From Theropithecus gelada (taxonomy: Eukaryota; Chordata; Mammalia; Primates; Cercopithecidae): a stretch of 64,000 nucleotides of DNA. Shown here piece by piece: positions 54,122-64,000 of the stretch (positions are counted from its first letter, which is position 1; each line of letters begins with the position of its first letter). Both the position numbers and the translations under genes were made by a program. The stretch covers positions 16,947,615 through 17,011,614 of the forward strand of contig NC_037674.1 in NCBI RefSeq assembly GCF_003255815.1. The letters are read 5' to 3'. The notes beneath the pieces were generated by a model, which made no database searches, was not told the DNA's origin, and saw nothing but the letters and a program-made list of their open reading frames with translations.

Positions 54122-54245
54122 TTTTTTTTTTTTTTTTTGACAAGTGGTCTTTCCACATTGCACAGGCAGGTCTCAGACTACTGGACACAAGGGATCTTCT
54201 TGCCTTAGCCTCCCAAGTAGCTGCGACTGCACCTGCACACTTGAC
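54122..54245 (-). mobile_element. Diverged Alu-like arm (-)
   Basis: T tract, then ccacattgcacaggcagg ... gccttagcctcccaagtagc; arm lacking its 5' part. Confidence 0.6.
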
Positions 54246-54255
54246 TCTAAAAAAC

Positions 54256-54547
54256 TTTTTTTTTGAGACGGAGCTTCACTCTTCTTGCCCAGGCTGGAGT
54301 GCAATGGCGCTATCTCAGCTCACTGCACCCTCCACCTCCCAGGTTCAAGTGATTCTCCTGCCTCAGACTCCTGAGTAGCTAGAATTACAGGCATGCGCCA
54401 CCATGCCCAGCTAATTTTTGTATTTTTAGTAGAGACAGGGTTTCTCCATGTTGGTCAGGCCTGTCTCGAACTCCTGACCTCAGGTGATCCACCTGCCTCG
54501 GCTTCCTAAAGTGCTGGGATTACAGGCGTGAGCCACTGTGCCCAGCC
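54256..54547 (-). mobile_element. Alu (-)
   Basis: Target repeat ctaaaaaacttttt / ctaaaaaaaactattttt. Confidence 0.9.
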
Positions 54548-55330
54548 TAAAAAAAACTATTTTTAAAAAGTTTTAGATTTATAGAAAAATTACAGACTAC
54601 AGAGAGAATTTTCATACACCTAGCTTCCCTTCCAGCTTTTCCCATTATTAAAATCTTACGTTAGTATGGTATATTTACTATAATTAAAATAAATTATTTT
54701 ATTTTAGTTTTTGAGATGGAGTCTCTGTCACCCAGGCTGGAGTGCAGTGGCACTGTCTCTGCTTTCTGCAGCCTCTGCCTCCTGGGTTCAAGTGATCCTC
54801 CCACTTCAGCCTCCCCAGTAGCTGGAATTACAGGTGATACTCGTGTCCCAGTCACCCAAGTAGCTGGGATTACAGGCATGCGCCACCACGCCCAGCTAAT
54901 TTTTTTGTAATTTTGGTAGAGATGGAGTTTCATCATGTTTCCCAGGTTGGTCTCCTGAGCTCAAGCAATCCACTCTCCTTGGCCTCCCAAATTGCTGGGA
55001 TTACAGGTGTGAACCACCACACCCAGCCTATTATAATTAAGGAACCAATAATGATACGTTATTATTAACGAAAGTCCATAATTTGTTCAGATTTCCTTTT
55101 TATCTAATGTCCCTTTTCTGTTCCAGTATTCCATCCAAGATAACACAGTACTTTTTGTAGTCATATCTCCTTAGGATCCTCTTGGTTATGATAGTTTCTC
55201 ATGCTTTCCTTGTTTTTGATGACCTTGACACTTGTGAAGAATACCAGTTAGGTTTTTTGTAGCATGTTACTCAATTGGGATTTGATATTTTTTTTGTCAT
55301 TAGACTGGGATTAGAGTACTTAGTATCAAC
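54548..55330. mobile_element. L1 3'-region remnant split by Alu
   Basis: 54548-54705 (gttttagatttatagaaaaa; ttacgttagtatggtatatt) and 55029-55330 (ttattattaacgaaagtcc; atctccttaggatcctcttg; ttttgatgaccttgacactt) are contiguous L1M text. Confidence 0.75.
54706..55028 (-). mobile_element. Alu (-) with small duplication
   Basis: The cagtagctggaattacagg segment is repeated as aagtagctgggattacagg near 54,857, giving about 35 extra bp. Confidence 0.85.
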
Positions 55331-55630
55331 ATGATTGTCACTATTGATGTGACCTTGATCACTTGGCTGTCAGTTTGGTTGTTAAATGTTTGCTTTTCTA
55401 TACCTAATATTAAAAAAATTTGTTACTTGCAATATAAAAGTAAATATTTGTTGATATTCTGCACATGTCTACCAGTAGCATTTATAATAAGTAATACATT
55501 GACAAGCCTAATAATACAGAAAAATGATAATGGATGTTATAATCAAGGAAAAATAATGATGAAGTTGCCTGAAGGGCTAATTGTAGAAAGGAATTAAGGG
55601 CATTAGTACCTTATAGCTTATTTTAACAGT
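55331..55630. other. Unique AT-rich stretch
   Basis: An 88-codon open frame (55331-55597) is hydrophobic and AT-driven; not considered a gene. Confidence 0.5.
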
Positions 55631-55938
55631 CTTTTTTTTTTTTTTTTTTTTTTTTTGAGACGGAGTCTCGCTCTGTCGCCCGGGCTGGAGTGCAGTGGCC
55701 GGATCTCAGCTCACTGCAAGCTCCGCCTCCCGGGTTCACGCCATTCTCCGGCCTCAGCCTCCCGAGTAGCTGGGACTACAGACGCCCGCCACCTCGCCCG
55801 GCTAGTTTTTTGTATTTCTTAATAGAGACGGGGTTTCACCATGTTAGCCAGGATGGTCTCGATCTCCTGACCTCGTGATCCGCCCGTCTCGGCCTCCCAA
55901 AGTGCTGGGATTACAGGCTTGAGCCACCGCGCCCGGCC
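55631..55938 (-). mobile_element. AluY, Old World monkey type (-)
   Basis: Full diagnostic set. Target duplication tattttaacagtc at about 55,619 and 55,939. Confidence 0.95.
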
Positions 55939-56239
55939 TATTTTAACAGTCCTTAAGCTGTTTTAGGACTCTGTTCTAAGAGGAACATTCTGGTAATCAA
56001 GAATTGGATCTAAATTCAAAGGTAGGAAAGGAATTATTCAATTATTCATAATAGGATGAAAATACAAGTAGGATAGTTTAGATCAATTAGGTAAAATCTT
56101 ACAATTCAACAACAAATAATTAATGAGCCCTACTGCGTGCCGGGTGCTAAGGATTGAGCAGTGAACAGGACAAAGTCCATACCCTCATGGAAGTTATATT
56201 TTGGTAGACTATGAGCTAATAAAGAAAGATTATTTCAGG

Positions 56240-56535
56240 GCCAGGCATGGTGGCTCATGCCTGTAATCCCAGCACTTTGGGAGACCGAGGCAGTTGGATC
56301 ACCTGAGGTCAGGAGTTTGAGACCAGCTTGGCCAACATGGTGAAACCCCGTCTCTACTAAAAATGCAAAAAATTAGCTGGGCGTGGTGGTGTGCGCCTGT
56401 AGTCCTAGCTATTTGGGAGGCTGAGGCACGAGAATCACTTGAACCCAGGAGGCGGAAGTTGCAGTGAGCTGAGCTCATGCCACTGCACACCAGCCTGGGT
56501 GACAGAGCAAGACTCTGTATCCAAGAAAAAAAAAA
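56240..56535 (+). mobile_element. Alu (+)
   Basis: Begins ggccaggcatggtggctc and ends ctctgtatccaagaaaaaa. Confidence 0.9.
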
Positions 56536-56987
56536 GTGCTATGAAGAAAACAGAGAGTGGTGGTGGTGGGTTTGGTGGTTCTTTTAGATGGGTTGCCAGG
56601 CAAGGCTTCTCTGAAGTAACATTTGAAAATAACACAACCTGAATGATAAAGAGTAAGACACACCAAAACGTGGAGAATTGGAAGTAGTGCAAAGACTTTG
56701 TGTCAAAAATCAGTTTGGGAATTTTCAAGGAATTGCAAGAAGGCTAGTGTGCCAGAGTTGGGAGAGTGCTGGAGTATGAAGTGGTGGTGGTGGTGGTGCA
56801 TGGTGGTAGGAAACGAGATTGAGAATTGGCGGGGCTCAGATTGTGTGGAGCCTTGTAGACCATAAGGTTTTTGGATTTTATTCTAACTGATGGTATTCAT
56901 TGGACAGTTTTGTGCAGAAAAATGATACCTAATTTATGTTTTGAAAACATTGCTTTGCTGCAGAGGCAATTAAGAAGCCGTTGGAGG

Positions 56988-57312
56988 CCAGGTGTGGTGG
57001 CTCACACCTGTAATCCCAGCACTTTGGGAGGCCAAGGCATGTGGATCTCGAGGTCAGGAGATTGAGACCATCCTGGCTAACATGGTGAAACCCTGTCTCT
57101 ACTAAAAATACAAAAAAAAAAAAAAAAAAAAAAAAATTAGCCGGGCATGGTGGTGGGCACCTGTAGTTCCAGCTACTTGGGAGGCTGAGGCAGGAGAGTG
57201 ATGTGAGCCCGGGAGGCTGAGCTTGCAGGGAGCTGAGATTGTGCCACTGCACTCCAGCCTGGGTGACTGAGCAAGACTCCATCTCAAAAAAAAAAAAAAA
57301 AAAAAAAAAAAA
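56988..57312 (+). mobile_element. AluY-like (+)
   Basis: Target duplication aagaagccgttgga on both sides. The mid-linker holds a 27-A run and the tail a 29-A run. Confidence 0.92.
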
Positions 57313-57717
57313 GAAGCCGTTGGAGTGGTGTGAGGTACAGTAGCTTGGACTAGTGAGGTAGATAGAGATGGAGGCAGTGAGAAGTGATTGAATTCAGGGC
57401 CTGTTTTCAAGGTAGAACCAACAGGATTTGCTGATAGATTAGCTGTGGGAGGTGAGTGAAAGAGAGTAATGAAAGATGATTACAAGGCTTTTAGCTGGAG
57501 CGACTGGTGCCATTTACAGAGATGGGAAACAGGAAGGAGCTAGTTTGAATGAAGTGTTAAGATGTTTGGAGCTTGAGATGCCTGCTAGATATCCAGGAAT
57601 AGCCATTGAGTAGGCAGTTGACTATTAAATTCTAGAGCCTAGGGTCAAGATCAGGGTTGTGAATATACCTTTGGGATGTCATCGATATGTTGATGGTGTT
57701 TAAACACATAGAACTGC

Positions 57718-57945
57718 CAACCTCGGCAACATAGTGAGACCTTGTCTCTAGAAAGAAAAACAAAAATTAGCTGGGTGTGGTGTGGTGTGCCTGTGGCCCC
57801 AGCTACTTGGGAAGCTGATGTGGGAGAATTACTTCGGCCTGGGTGGTTGAGGCTACAGTGAGCCATGATCATGCCACTGCACTCTAGCCTGGGTGACAGA
57901 TGGAGATCCTGTCTCAAAAAAAAAAAAAAAAACCAAAAACAAACT
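57718..57945 (+). mobile_element. Old Alu (+), 5'-truncated
   Basis: Begins ccaacctcggcaacatag; ends in an A/C-rich tail. Confidence 0.85.
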
Positions 57946-58099
57946 GAAAACAAAAACATGTAACTGGTTAGGTCAGCTAGGGAGTAAAGAAGAGGGCCAA
58001 TGCCTGAGCCCTGAGACTACTGACATCATGGAGGGGAATAGATTGTAATATATACTTAAATTTCTTTTGTGTTGGTATTGGGACCAAATTGAGCAGCAC

Positions 58100-58960
58100 G
58101 TAAATAATATAACACTGAATAATGCCTTTGAGATGATTATAATGTTACTAGGCTCTTCCTGTTACTTGAATCCTCATGTTTTTGTCACTTTCCTGCCCGA
58201 AAATTTCTACTTTCTCTCCATTGTTTGAGGACATAACCCCCCAGACTTCTTAGCTTAGCAGAGCCTTCATTGTCTGACTACTCTATATCATCTCGCTCCT
58301 TTTTTTTTTTTTTTTTTTTTTTTGAGACGGAGTCTTGCTCTGTCGCCCAGGCTGGAGTGCAGTGGCCGGATCTCAGCTCACTGCAAGCTCTGCCTCCCGG
58401 GTTCACGCCAGTCTCCTGCCTCAGCCTCCCAAGTAGCTGGGACTACAGGCGCCGCCACCACGCCCGGCTAGTTTTTTGTATTTTTTCAGTAGAGATGGGG
58501 TTTCACCGTGTTAGCCAGGATGGTCTCGATCTCCTGACCTGGTGATCCGCCCGTCTCGGCCTCCCAAAGTGCTGGGATTACAGGCTTGAGCCACCGTGCC
58601 CGGCCACATCATCTCGCTCCTTTTTATCTTTTCTCCTCTTTATCACACCTACCGTGCCCCATGTGCTTGGCTCCTCTATAACCCCTTGTTGGCCTGGAAT
58701 ACTCTTTCTCCTCCTACTGCTCTGCCTCAAACTCAGTCTTCAGTGTCCACCTTAAATTTGCTATGTAATTTTCCCCAATTTCAATGGATAAAATTGACCC
58801 CTTCACTGAATGGTACATCCTCAGTGCTGTTGCTTATACTTCAATTTATAGCAAAATACGAAATCAGTTGGTATTTTGGGTTTTAAAAAAATTCATTTGT
58901 TTCCCCAATGCTTGGCATGTGGTAGATACTTAATCATAATGCATCGAAAAAGTTTAAAAG
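58100..58960 (+). mobile_element. L2 3'-region remnant
   Basis: ttggcctggaatactctttc and tccccaatgcttggcatgtg with ggtagatacttaatcataatg follow the L2 3' end. Interrupted by AluY. Confidence 0.5.
58300..58605 (-). mobile_element. AluY, Old World monkey type (-)
   Basis: Diagnostic blocks present. Target duplication atcatctcgctcc on both sides. Confidence 0.94.
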
Positions 58961-59907
58961 TTTTACTTTGGCCAAAGAGTAAGTAATTAAAAACTAGATC
59001 TTACAATACACGATCATATGGATCATTAGCTGAGAGTTTTAGGATCTTTTTATTATGTCAAGTTGTTGGTTTTAATGATATTCATTGTGGCATAATTTAG
59101 CCAGTACAAAGTTTAGTGAAATGTCAGTTAGGAATCTTAGTTCAGAGACATATTAGGAATGTTTTATTCTCTAGGGCTGAATAATGCTTATTCTTTGGAG
59201 GCAGGCTATTATAATAGATTTTTCCTTCACTTGCCCACTTTTCCACCCACCTTCTCAGTAGTTGGGAATTCTATTTTAACAGTACACGTGTACTTTGAGC
59301 TCTTTGCTGGAGACGGAACCTAATGTAATAAATCCAGTAGAATCAGCAGTACTCACCCCAGGAATGTCCTTTAAATTGTTGGACAGAAGGAGGCTTACTG
59401 GTGTGAATTGTAGGTGTGAAGATTTTTCAGCCTGTGAGTCCAAAGTAGGGTTGATTATTTTGTCATTCGATCATAAGCATGTATTGAGTACCTGCCATAT
59501 ATGGATATTGTATGAGGTGCAGTGTGGGGGACACACAAAAGAAATAAAAGGCATGGTTCTCTTCACATGAGGCCCTGACAATTTAGTTGAGGAACTGAAA
59601 CATAGGAAGGAATTTAATCTTAACAAGCAATATATCAATAATTGCAAAGTACTGTAGTATAAATCAGGGACTGCATTTCTTAAGCCCATAATTATATTCT
59701 CAGGGTTATATACAGTTTTATATCAATTTTTAACATTTTAATTTGACTTGAAGTTCTGCATTTTCTCTTATCCTTTAACATTTCTGGTTTCAATAAGATA
59801 TTGATTTAGCTCTTTGTTTGATACGATAAAAGCCATATATAAGAAGACTTCTCTGCCACAATGTTGCATCCAAGCATTTTATTCTTTCATGTCTGTGAAG
59901 AAAGTAC
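58961..59907. other. Unique stretch with an L2-like piece
   Basis: About 59,475-59,600 resembles L2 (attgagtacctgccatatatg; ctgacaatttagttgagga). No gene seen in the remainder. Confidence 0.45.
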
Positions 59908-60050
59908 ATAGGCCCACACCTGTAATCCCAGCACTTTGGGAGGCCAAGGAAGGAGGATTGCTTGAGTCCAGGAGTTCGAGACCAACCTGGGCAATGTAGC
60001 GAGACCCTGTCTCTATGAAAATATAAAAATGAAAAATAAAAAATAAAATA
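59908..60050 (+). mobile_element. Alu left-arm monomer (+)
   Basis: Starts within the 5' arm (cacacctgtaatcccagc) and ends in an (aaaat)n tail without a right arm. Confidence 0.75.
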
Positions 60051-60349
60051 CGTAATTTGAAATGGTGGAATGTCATTTATCCTTTACAAATATGACAGAG
60101 GCACACTTTCATTTTTTTGCTATGTGTAGGTTCTTCCTCCGCATACTTTGTGTTTCCACTTAAAGGGGTGGAGGGGGAGAAAGAGAACCTGGAGAACAAA
60201 TTTTGTGTGTGTATCTGAATGTGAGTTTAAAAGTATGTATTTTCATTAAAGGCAACCAACTGAACAGAAAAGAAGTACGTATTTTCATATTTGAATTATA
60301 AAAGTGGTTTTTTTTTTGAGAAGATAAATACATAAGCATAAATAATAAT
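60051..60349. other. Unique stretch
   Basis: No feature recognised. Confidence 0.5.
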
Positions 60350-60645
60350 TTCTTTTTTTTTTTGAGACGGAGTCTTGCTTAGTTGCCCAGGCTGGAGTGC
60401 AGTGGCACAGTCTCGGTTAACTGCAAACTCTGCCTCCCAGGTTCACGCCATTCTCCTGCCTCAGCCTCCCGAGTCGCTGGGACTACAGGTGCCTGCCACC
60501 ACGCCCGGCTAATTTTTTTGTATTTTTAGTAGAGACTGGGTTTCACCATATTAGCCAGGCTGGTCTCGATCTCCTGACCTTGTGATCCGCCTGCCTCGGC
60601 CTCCCAAAGTGCTGGGATTACAGGCGTGAGCCACTGTGCCCAGCC
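60350..60645 (-). mobile_element. AluY (-)
   Basis: Target repeat aataatttct on both sides. Confidence 0.92.
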
Positions 60646-60769
60646 AGAATAATTTCTGATAAGCCAACTATCACTGTTAGCGTGTTGCTATGTTTCTAGG
60701 TTTCTTTTTTTTTAAATGGCAAGTGTTGCTTTTTAACTCAGATACCTTTAGAAAAAAGATAATTGTCTT

Positions 60770-60975
60770 TACATAGGTTTATCTGATCAAGTTACTCTCA
60801 ATAAAATTCTGTAGTGGCTTTGCATAGTAAATGGAATCAAGTTGAGACAAGTTCAGATTCCTTACTTAGCTTGACACATAAAGCCCTCTACCTCATAGTT
60901 TATCTCATGCCATATGTCTCCCTCATACACAACTTGTTTTATCCATATTACATGTGTGTACTACTTTCAGTCCTC
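60770..60975 (+). mobile_element. L2 remnant
   Basis: Text such as agttcagattccttacttag, cttgacacataaagccctct and acctcatagtttatctcatg follows the L2 3' half. Confidence 0.5.
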
Positions 60976-61079
60976 TAGATGAGGGGTTGGCAAACGTTTT
61001 CTGTAAAGGACTAGATAGTAAATATTTTAATTTATGGGCCTTAGCATTTCTTTTAAGTACTACGCAATTCTGTTGTGGT

Positions 61080-61610
61080 AGTAAACTGCAGGACCAGCCC
61101 AGAGAGTGTCTACTCTGTTGATAACAGAATGTCAGGTTACTTTGTAGATATAAAATAGCCAAGATTGCAAGTCATGTAGCCTGGGCATGCACAATAGGAA
61201 AAGCTTTGATCTCTAACAGCACCCAGAACGAACATTCCTCCTCCCCTCTCTCAGCAGAACCAAGAAGTCTGGGACATGACCAGAACTTGAATACTGGAAC
61301 GTTTTCAGAAGCAACGGGTCCATTGGCCGTAAAGATCCAGGGCTAAAATTCGCCTCAACATACCTTACTGAAATGGTTAAGTTTGAAGCCCCCCATCAGA
61401 CCTTGGCAAGCCAACATTTCCAGATCTTTTCCCTTGCCCTCCAACCTCTTAAAACTTGTCCCAGACTCCAAATCAGGGAGACAGATTTGAGCTGGGCCTC
61501 CTGTTTCCGCACTAGTCTGCCTTGCAATAAAGCGTTTCTTTTCTCAAAAGCTGGTGCCTCCTACCTATAGGAGATCTCCTTCCTGTAGGAGATAGAAAAA
61601 AAAAAAAAAG
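61080..61610 (+). mobile_element. Probable LTR insert
   Basis: The insert carries a poly-A signal in ccttgcaataaagcgtttc after cagatttgagctgggcctcc, the usual look of an LTR R/U5 boundary. Family and exact ends are uncertain. Confidence 0.45.
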
Positions 61611-61769
61611 GCTGGTGCCGTAGTATTGGCTTCAATGCATACCGGGCAGCGAGCCCATTTGCTAGATAACAGCACTAAAGCAGCCATAGACAATAATACA
61701 CAAACAAATGAAATGGCTGTGTTTCAGGGAAACTTTATATATAGACACTGAAATTTGAATTTCATGTAA

Positions 61770-62076
61770 TTTTTTTTTTTTTTTTTTTTGAGATGGAGTC
61801 TCGCTCTGTTGCCCAGGCTGGAGTGCAGTGGAACAATCTTTGGCTCACTGCAACCTCCGCCTCCCAGGTTCAAGTCATTTTCCTAGCTCAGCCTCCCGAG
61901 TAGCTGGGACTACAGGCGTGGGCCACCATACTCGGCTAATTTTTTTTTGTATTTTTAGTAGAGAGCAGGTTTCACTATGTTGGCCAGGCTGGTGTCAAAC
62001 TCCTGACCTCAGGTGATCCATCCACTTCTGCCTCCCAAAGTGCTGGGATTATAGGTGTGAGCCACTACACCTGGCC
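61770..62076 (-). mobile_element. Alu (-)
   Basis: Target repeat tttcatgtaattttt / tttcatataattttt. Confidence 0.9.
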
Positions 62077-62225
62077 TTTCATATAATTTTTACATGTCAT
62101 AAAATTTTATTACCTGGATTTTTTTTCAACCATTAAAATATGTAAAAAAATCATTCTTAGCTTGTGGGGCATATGAAGACAAATGACAGAGCATGGCCTT
62201 TGGGGCTATAGTTTATGGATTCCTG

Positions 62226-62403
62226 CTCACTTCCTGGGTGCCTCTGTCCTTGCTGAGTACACTCTTTTCCCTCTGCCGCACTTTGTTTTCCTAGTATGGC
62301 TAACTTACTCAAACCTCATCTCAATATTACAGTCTCAAGGTATTCAGAATTTGTTTTAGATTCTCTTTTTTCTGGTGATGGAAGTGCTCTGTTCAGATCT
62401 CTC
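62226..62403. other. Unique stretch
   Basis: No feature recognised. Confidence 0.5.
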
Positions 62404-63040
62404 TTTTATTTGAGACAGGGTCTTGCTCTGTTGCCCATGCTGGAGTGCAGTGGTGTGTGCACAGCTCACTGCAAACTTGACTTCCCAGCCCAGGCCCAAG
62501 CCATCCTCCTGCTTCAGCCTCCCAAGTAGCTGGGATTTTGTGCCACCCACCACCCCTGGCTAATTTTTTTTGTGTTTTGTTTTTTTGAGACGGAGTTTTG
62601 CTCTTGTTGCCCAGGCTGGAATGCAATGGCACAATCTCGGCTCACTGCAGCCTCTGCCTCCTGGGCTCAAGGGATTCTCCTGCCTCAATCTCCTGAGTAG
62701 CTGGGATTATAGGCAGGCGCCACCATGCCTGGCTAATTTTGTATTTTTAGTATAGATGGGGTTTCTCCATGTTGGTCAGGCTGGTCTCCCAACTCCCGAC
62801 CTCAGGTAATCTGCCTGTCTCGGCCTCCCAAAGTGCTGGGATTATAGGAGTGAGTCACCGCACCTGGCCCCACCCCTGGCTAATTTTGAAAAATATATTT
62901 ATGTTTTATTTTTATTTATTTGTTATACTTTTAAATTTCTTATTTTTTTAAATAGAGGTGGCATCTCACTGTGTTACCCAGGTTGATCTCGAACTCCTGG
63001 GCTCAAATAATCCTCCCACCTTGGCCTCCCAAACTGCTGT
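62404..63040 (-). mobile_element. Old Alu (-) split by Alu
   Basis: Right arm 62404-62566; left arm continues after the inner Alu at 62880 and, past a T-rich linker, to 63040. Confidence 0.78.
62567..62869 (-). mobile_element. Alu (-), nested
   Basis: Target duplication cacccctggctaatttt on both sides, copied from the outer Alu. Confidence 0.92.
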
Positions 63041-63240
63041 GGTGGCCTGTAATCCCAGTACTTTGGGAGACCAAGGTGTGAGCCATCATGCCGGGACTGA
63101 TTTTTAAAATTTTTGGTAGAGATGGGTTCCACTGTGAGCCGTGATTGCGCCACTGCACTCCAGCTGAGAGAGAGTGAAACCCTGTCTCAAAAACAAACAC
63201 ACACACAGAAAAAAGAAAAGAAAAAAGAAAAAAACTACAA
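63041..63240. repeat. Scrambled Alu pieces
   Basis: Short plus-strand piece (ggcctgtaatcccagtactt), short minus piece (tttttggtagagatgggtt), then a plus-strand right-arm end (ccgtgattgcgccactgcac) with a CA/GA-rich tail. Gene-conversion or deletion patchwork. Confidence 0.65.
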
Positions 63241-63329
63241 GCATGTGCCACACACACACACAGAAATTAAGAGGAATAAAAAGTTGTCAGTGGTAAGATT
63301 GTAGGTATCACAAATTATATTATTTGCTT

Positions 63330-63460
63330 ATTTATTTTATAGGTTCTTTGTTAGAATGTAAACTCCTAGAGGTCAGGGATTTTGTCTGTCTTAGAACAGT
63401 GCCTGGCTTACGATAGTTTTGAGTAAATATTTGTTTATTGTTTCATGAATTGAATGTGGA
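63330..63460 (+). mobile_element. L2 3' end (+)
   Basis: The sequence gttagaatgtaaactcctag, aggtcagggattttgtctgt, cttagaacagtgcctggctt and gagtaaatatttgtttattg is a well-kept L2 3' tail. Confidence 0.85.
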
Positions 63461-63541
63461 AACATTTCTTTTTGTTGGCCTTAATGTTATAGTAATGCTT
63501 ATTTACATTAAATTAAAACAAAAGTTAAAAAGAAAATTCCT

Positions 63542-63830
63542 GGTGGGCGTGGTGGCCCACGCCTGTAATCCCAGAACTTTGGGAGGCCAAGGCAGGTAGA
63601 TCACCTGAGGTCAGGAGTTTGAGACCAGCTTGAACAACGTGGTGAAACCTTGTCTCTACTAAAAATACAAAATTATCTGGGTGTGGTGGCGCATGGGTGC
63701 CCTATAGCAGCTGCTTGGGAGGCTGAGGCAGGAGAATCGCTTGAACCTCGGAGGCAGAGGTTGCAGTGAGCCGAGATTGCACCACTGTACTCCTGGGCAA
63801 CAAGAGCTAAACTCTGTCTCAAAAAAAAAA
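63542..63830 (+). mobile_element. Alu (+)
   Basis: Target repeat aaagaaaattcct on both sides. Confidence 0.9.
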
Positions 63831-63853
63831 GAAGAAAAGAAAATTCCTAATTC

Positions 63854-64000
63854 TTTTTTTTTTTGAGACAGTTTTGCTTTGTCTCCCAAGCTGGAGTGCA
63901 GTGGCTCGATCTCAGCTCATTGCAACCTCTACCTCCTGGGTTCAAGCGATCCTTCTGCCTCAGCTTCCTGAGTAACGGGAACTACAAGCGTGTGCCACCA
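63854..64000 (-). mobile_element. Alu (-), cut by window end
   Basis: Right arm from gagacagttttgctttg to the window edge. Confidence 0.88.

Larger units (their letters stand above)
56109..58040 (+). mobile_element. Long L2-type LINE remnant split by three Alus
   Basis: Ordered blocks: 56109-56239 (actgcgtgccgggtgctaag; accctcatggaagttatatt), 56536-56987 (aagtaacatttgaaaataac; ttttggattttattctaact), 57313-57717 (ccaacaggatttgctgatag; tttggagcttgagatgcctg; gagtaggcagttgactat) and 57946-58040 (gccaatgcctgagccctgag). About 1.1 kb of element after removing Alus. Family name from memory of the L2 consensus. Confidence 0.65.
60981..62225. mobile_element. hAT-like element split by LTR and Alu
   Basis: Left end gaggggttggcaaacg with tttctgtaaaggactagata (60981-61075). 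Right part: aaagcagccatagacaataa (near 61,680), tggctgtgtttcaggg, then the inverted end tagtttatggattcctg at 62,225. The terminal parts are imperfect inverted copies. The middle is displaced by an LTR-like insert and an Alu. Confidence 0.6.

Noticed and set aside
55331..55597. 88-codon hydrophobic frame as a membrane protein
   Set aside because: AT-rich DNA commonly gives hydrophobic frames; no signal or homology recognised.
394..63889. Dozens of 60-185-codon open frames such as those at 2603-3034, 20172-20729, 32418-32870 and 40640-41134
   Set aside because: They translate Alu consensus (recurrent MESRSVTQAGVQW, SAHCNLRLPGSSDSPASAS and WDYRRPPPRPANF-like strings) and begin or end at Alu boundaries. 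No independent evidence of coding.

Overview
This is nuclear DNA of a primate, most likely an Old World monkey (Cercopithecidae). About 100 Alu elements or fragments are visible. About ten belong to a young AluY type with the block CCGGATCT in place of GCGCGATCT, CTAGTTTTTT, CGCCCGTCTCGG and GGCTTGAGCC. I know that combination from macaque and baboon AluY lineages and not from human AluY. The species itself cannot be read from the sequence.

I see no intact protein-coding gene. Nearly all open reading frames of 60-180 codons are chance translations of Alu consensus. The window looks like intronic or intergenic DNA around two CpG islands, which are the best candidates for host promoters: about 5,820-6,620 and 48,640-49,730. 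The second carries a GC box, two CCAAT boxes, three CACGTG sites plus one CACATG site, and plausible splice donors on the + strand. I do not recognise the gene at either island.

Layout. 1-5,345: Alu-dense DNA with old L1 remnants, including nested Alus. 5,346-6,650: unique DNA and CpG island 1. 6,651-7,624: a complete solitary LTR of the HERV-K (class II) kind on the minus strand, with a perfect 6-bp target duplication and a 33-nt tRNA-Cys 5' fragment inside it. 8,234-16,239: nested retroviral DNA. A class I LTR (A, plus) is split 6 bp from its end by a second LTR (B, minus), and B is split by a class I provirus (C, plus). Provirus C has lost its 5' LTR and gag, keeps broken pol and env, and has a 3' LTR that is itself split by an Alu. 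A second copy of LTR A sits at 17,030-18,573, inserted in a MIR. 18,590-24,645: dense Alus. 24,672-28,828: the largest low-repeat stretch. 28,829-33,829: dense Alus. 33,830-45,095: old L1 and L2 pieces cut up by Alus, plus an MLT1-type LTR and a pure (CAATA)17 microsatellite. 45,096-48,560: Alus and a split MIR. 48,560-51,020: CpG island 2 and downstream unique DNA. 51,022-64,000: Alus set in L1, a long L2, a Tigger-like DNA transposon and a split hAT-like element.

There is an 88-base run of N (15,552-15,639) in the tail of one young AluY. I found no previously undescribed molecular system. The most informative observations are the LTR/provirus nesting, the tRNA-half insertion inside the class II LTR, and the E-box-rich CpG-island promoter.
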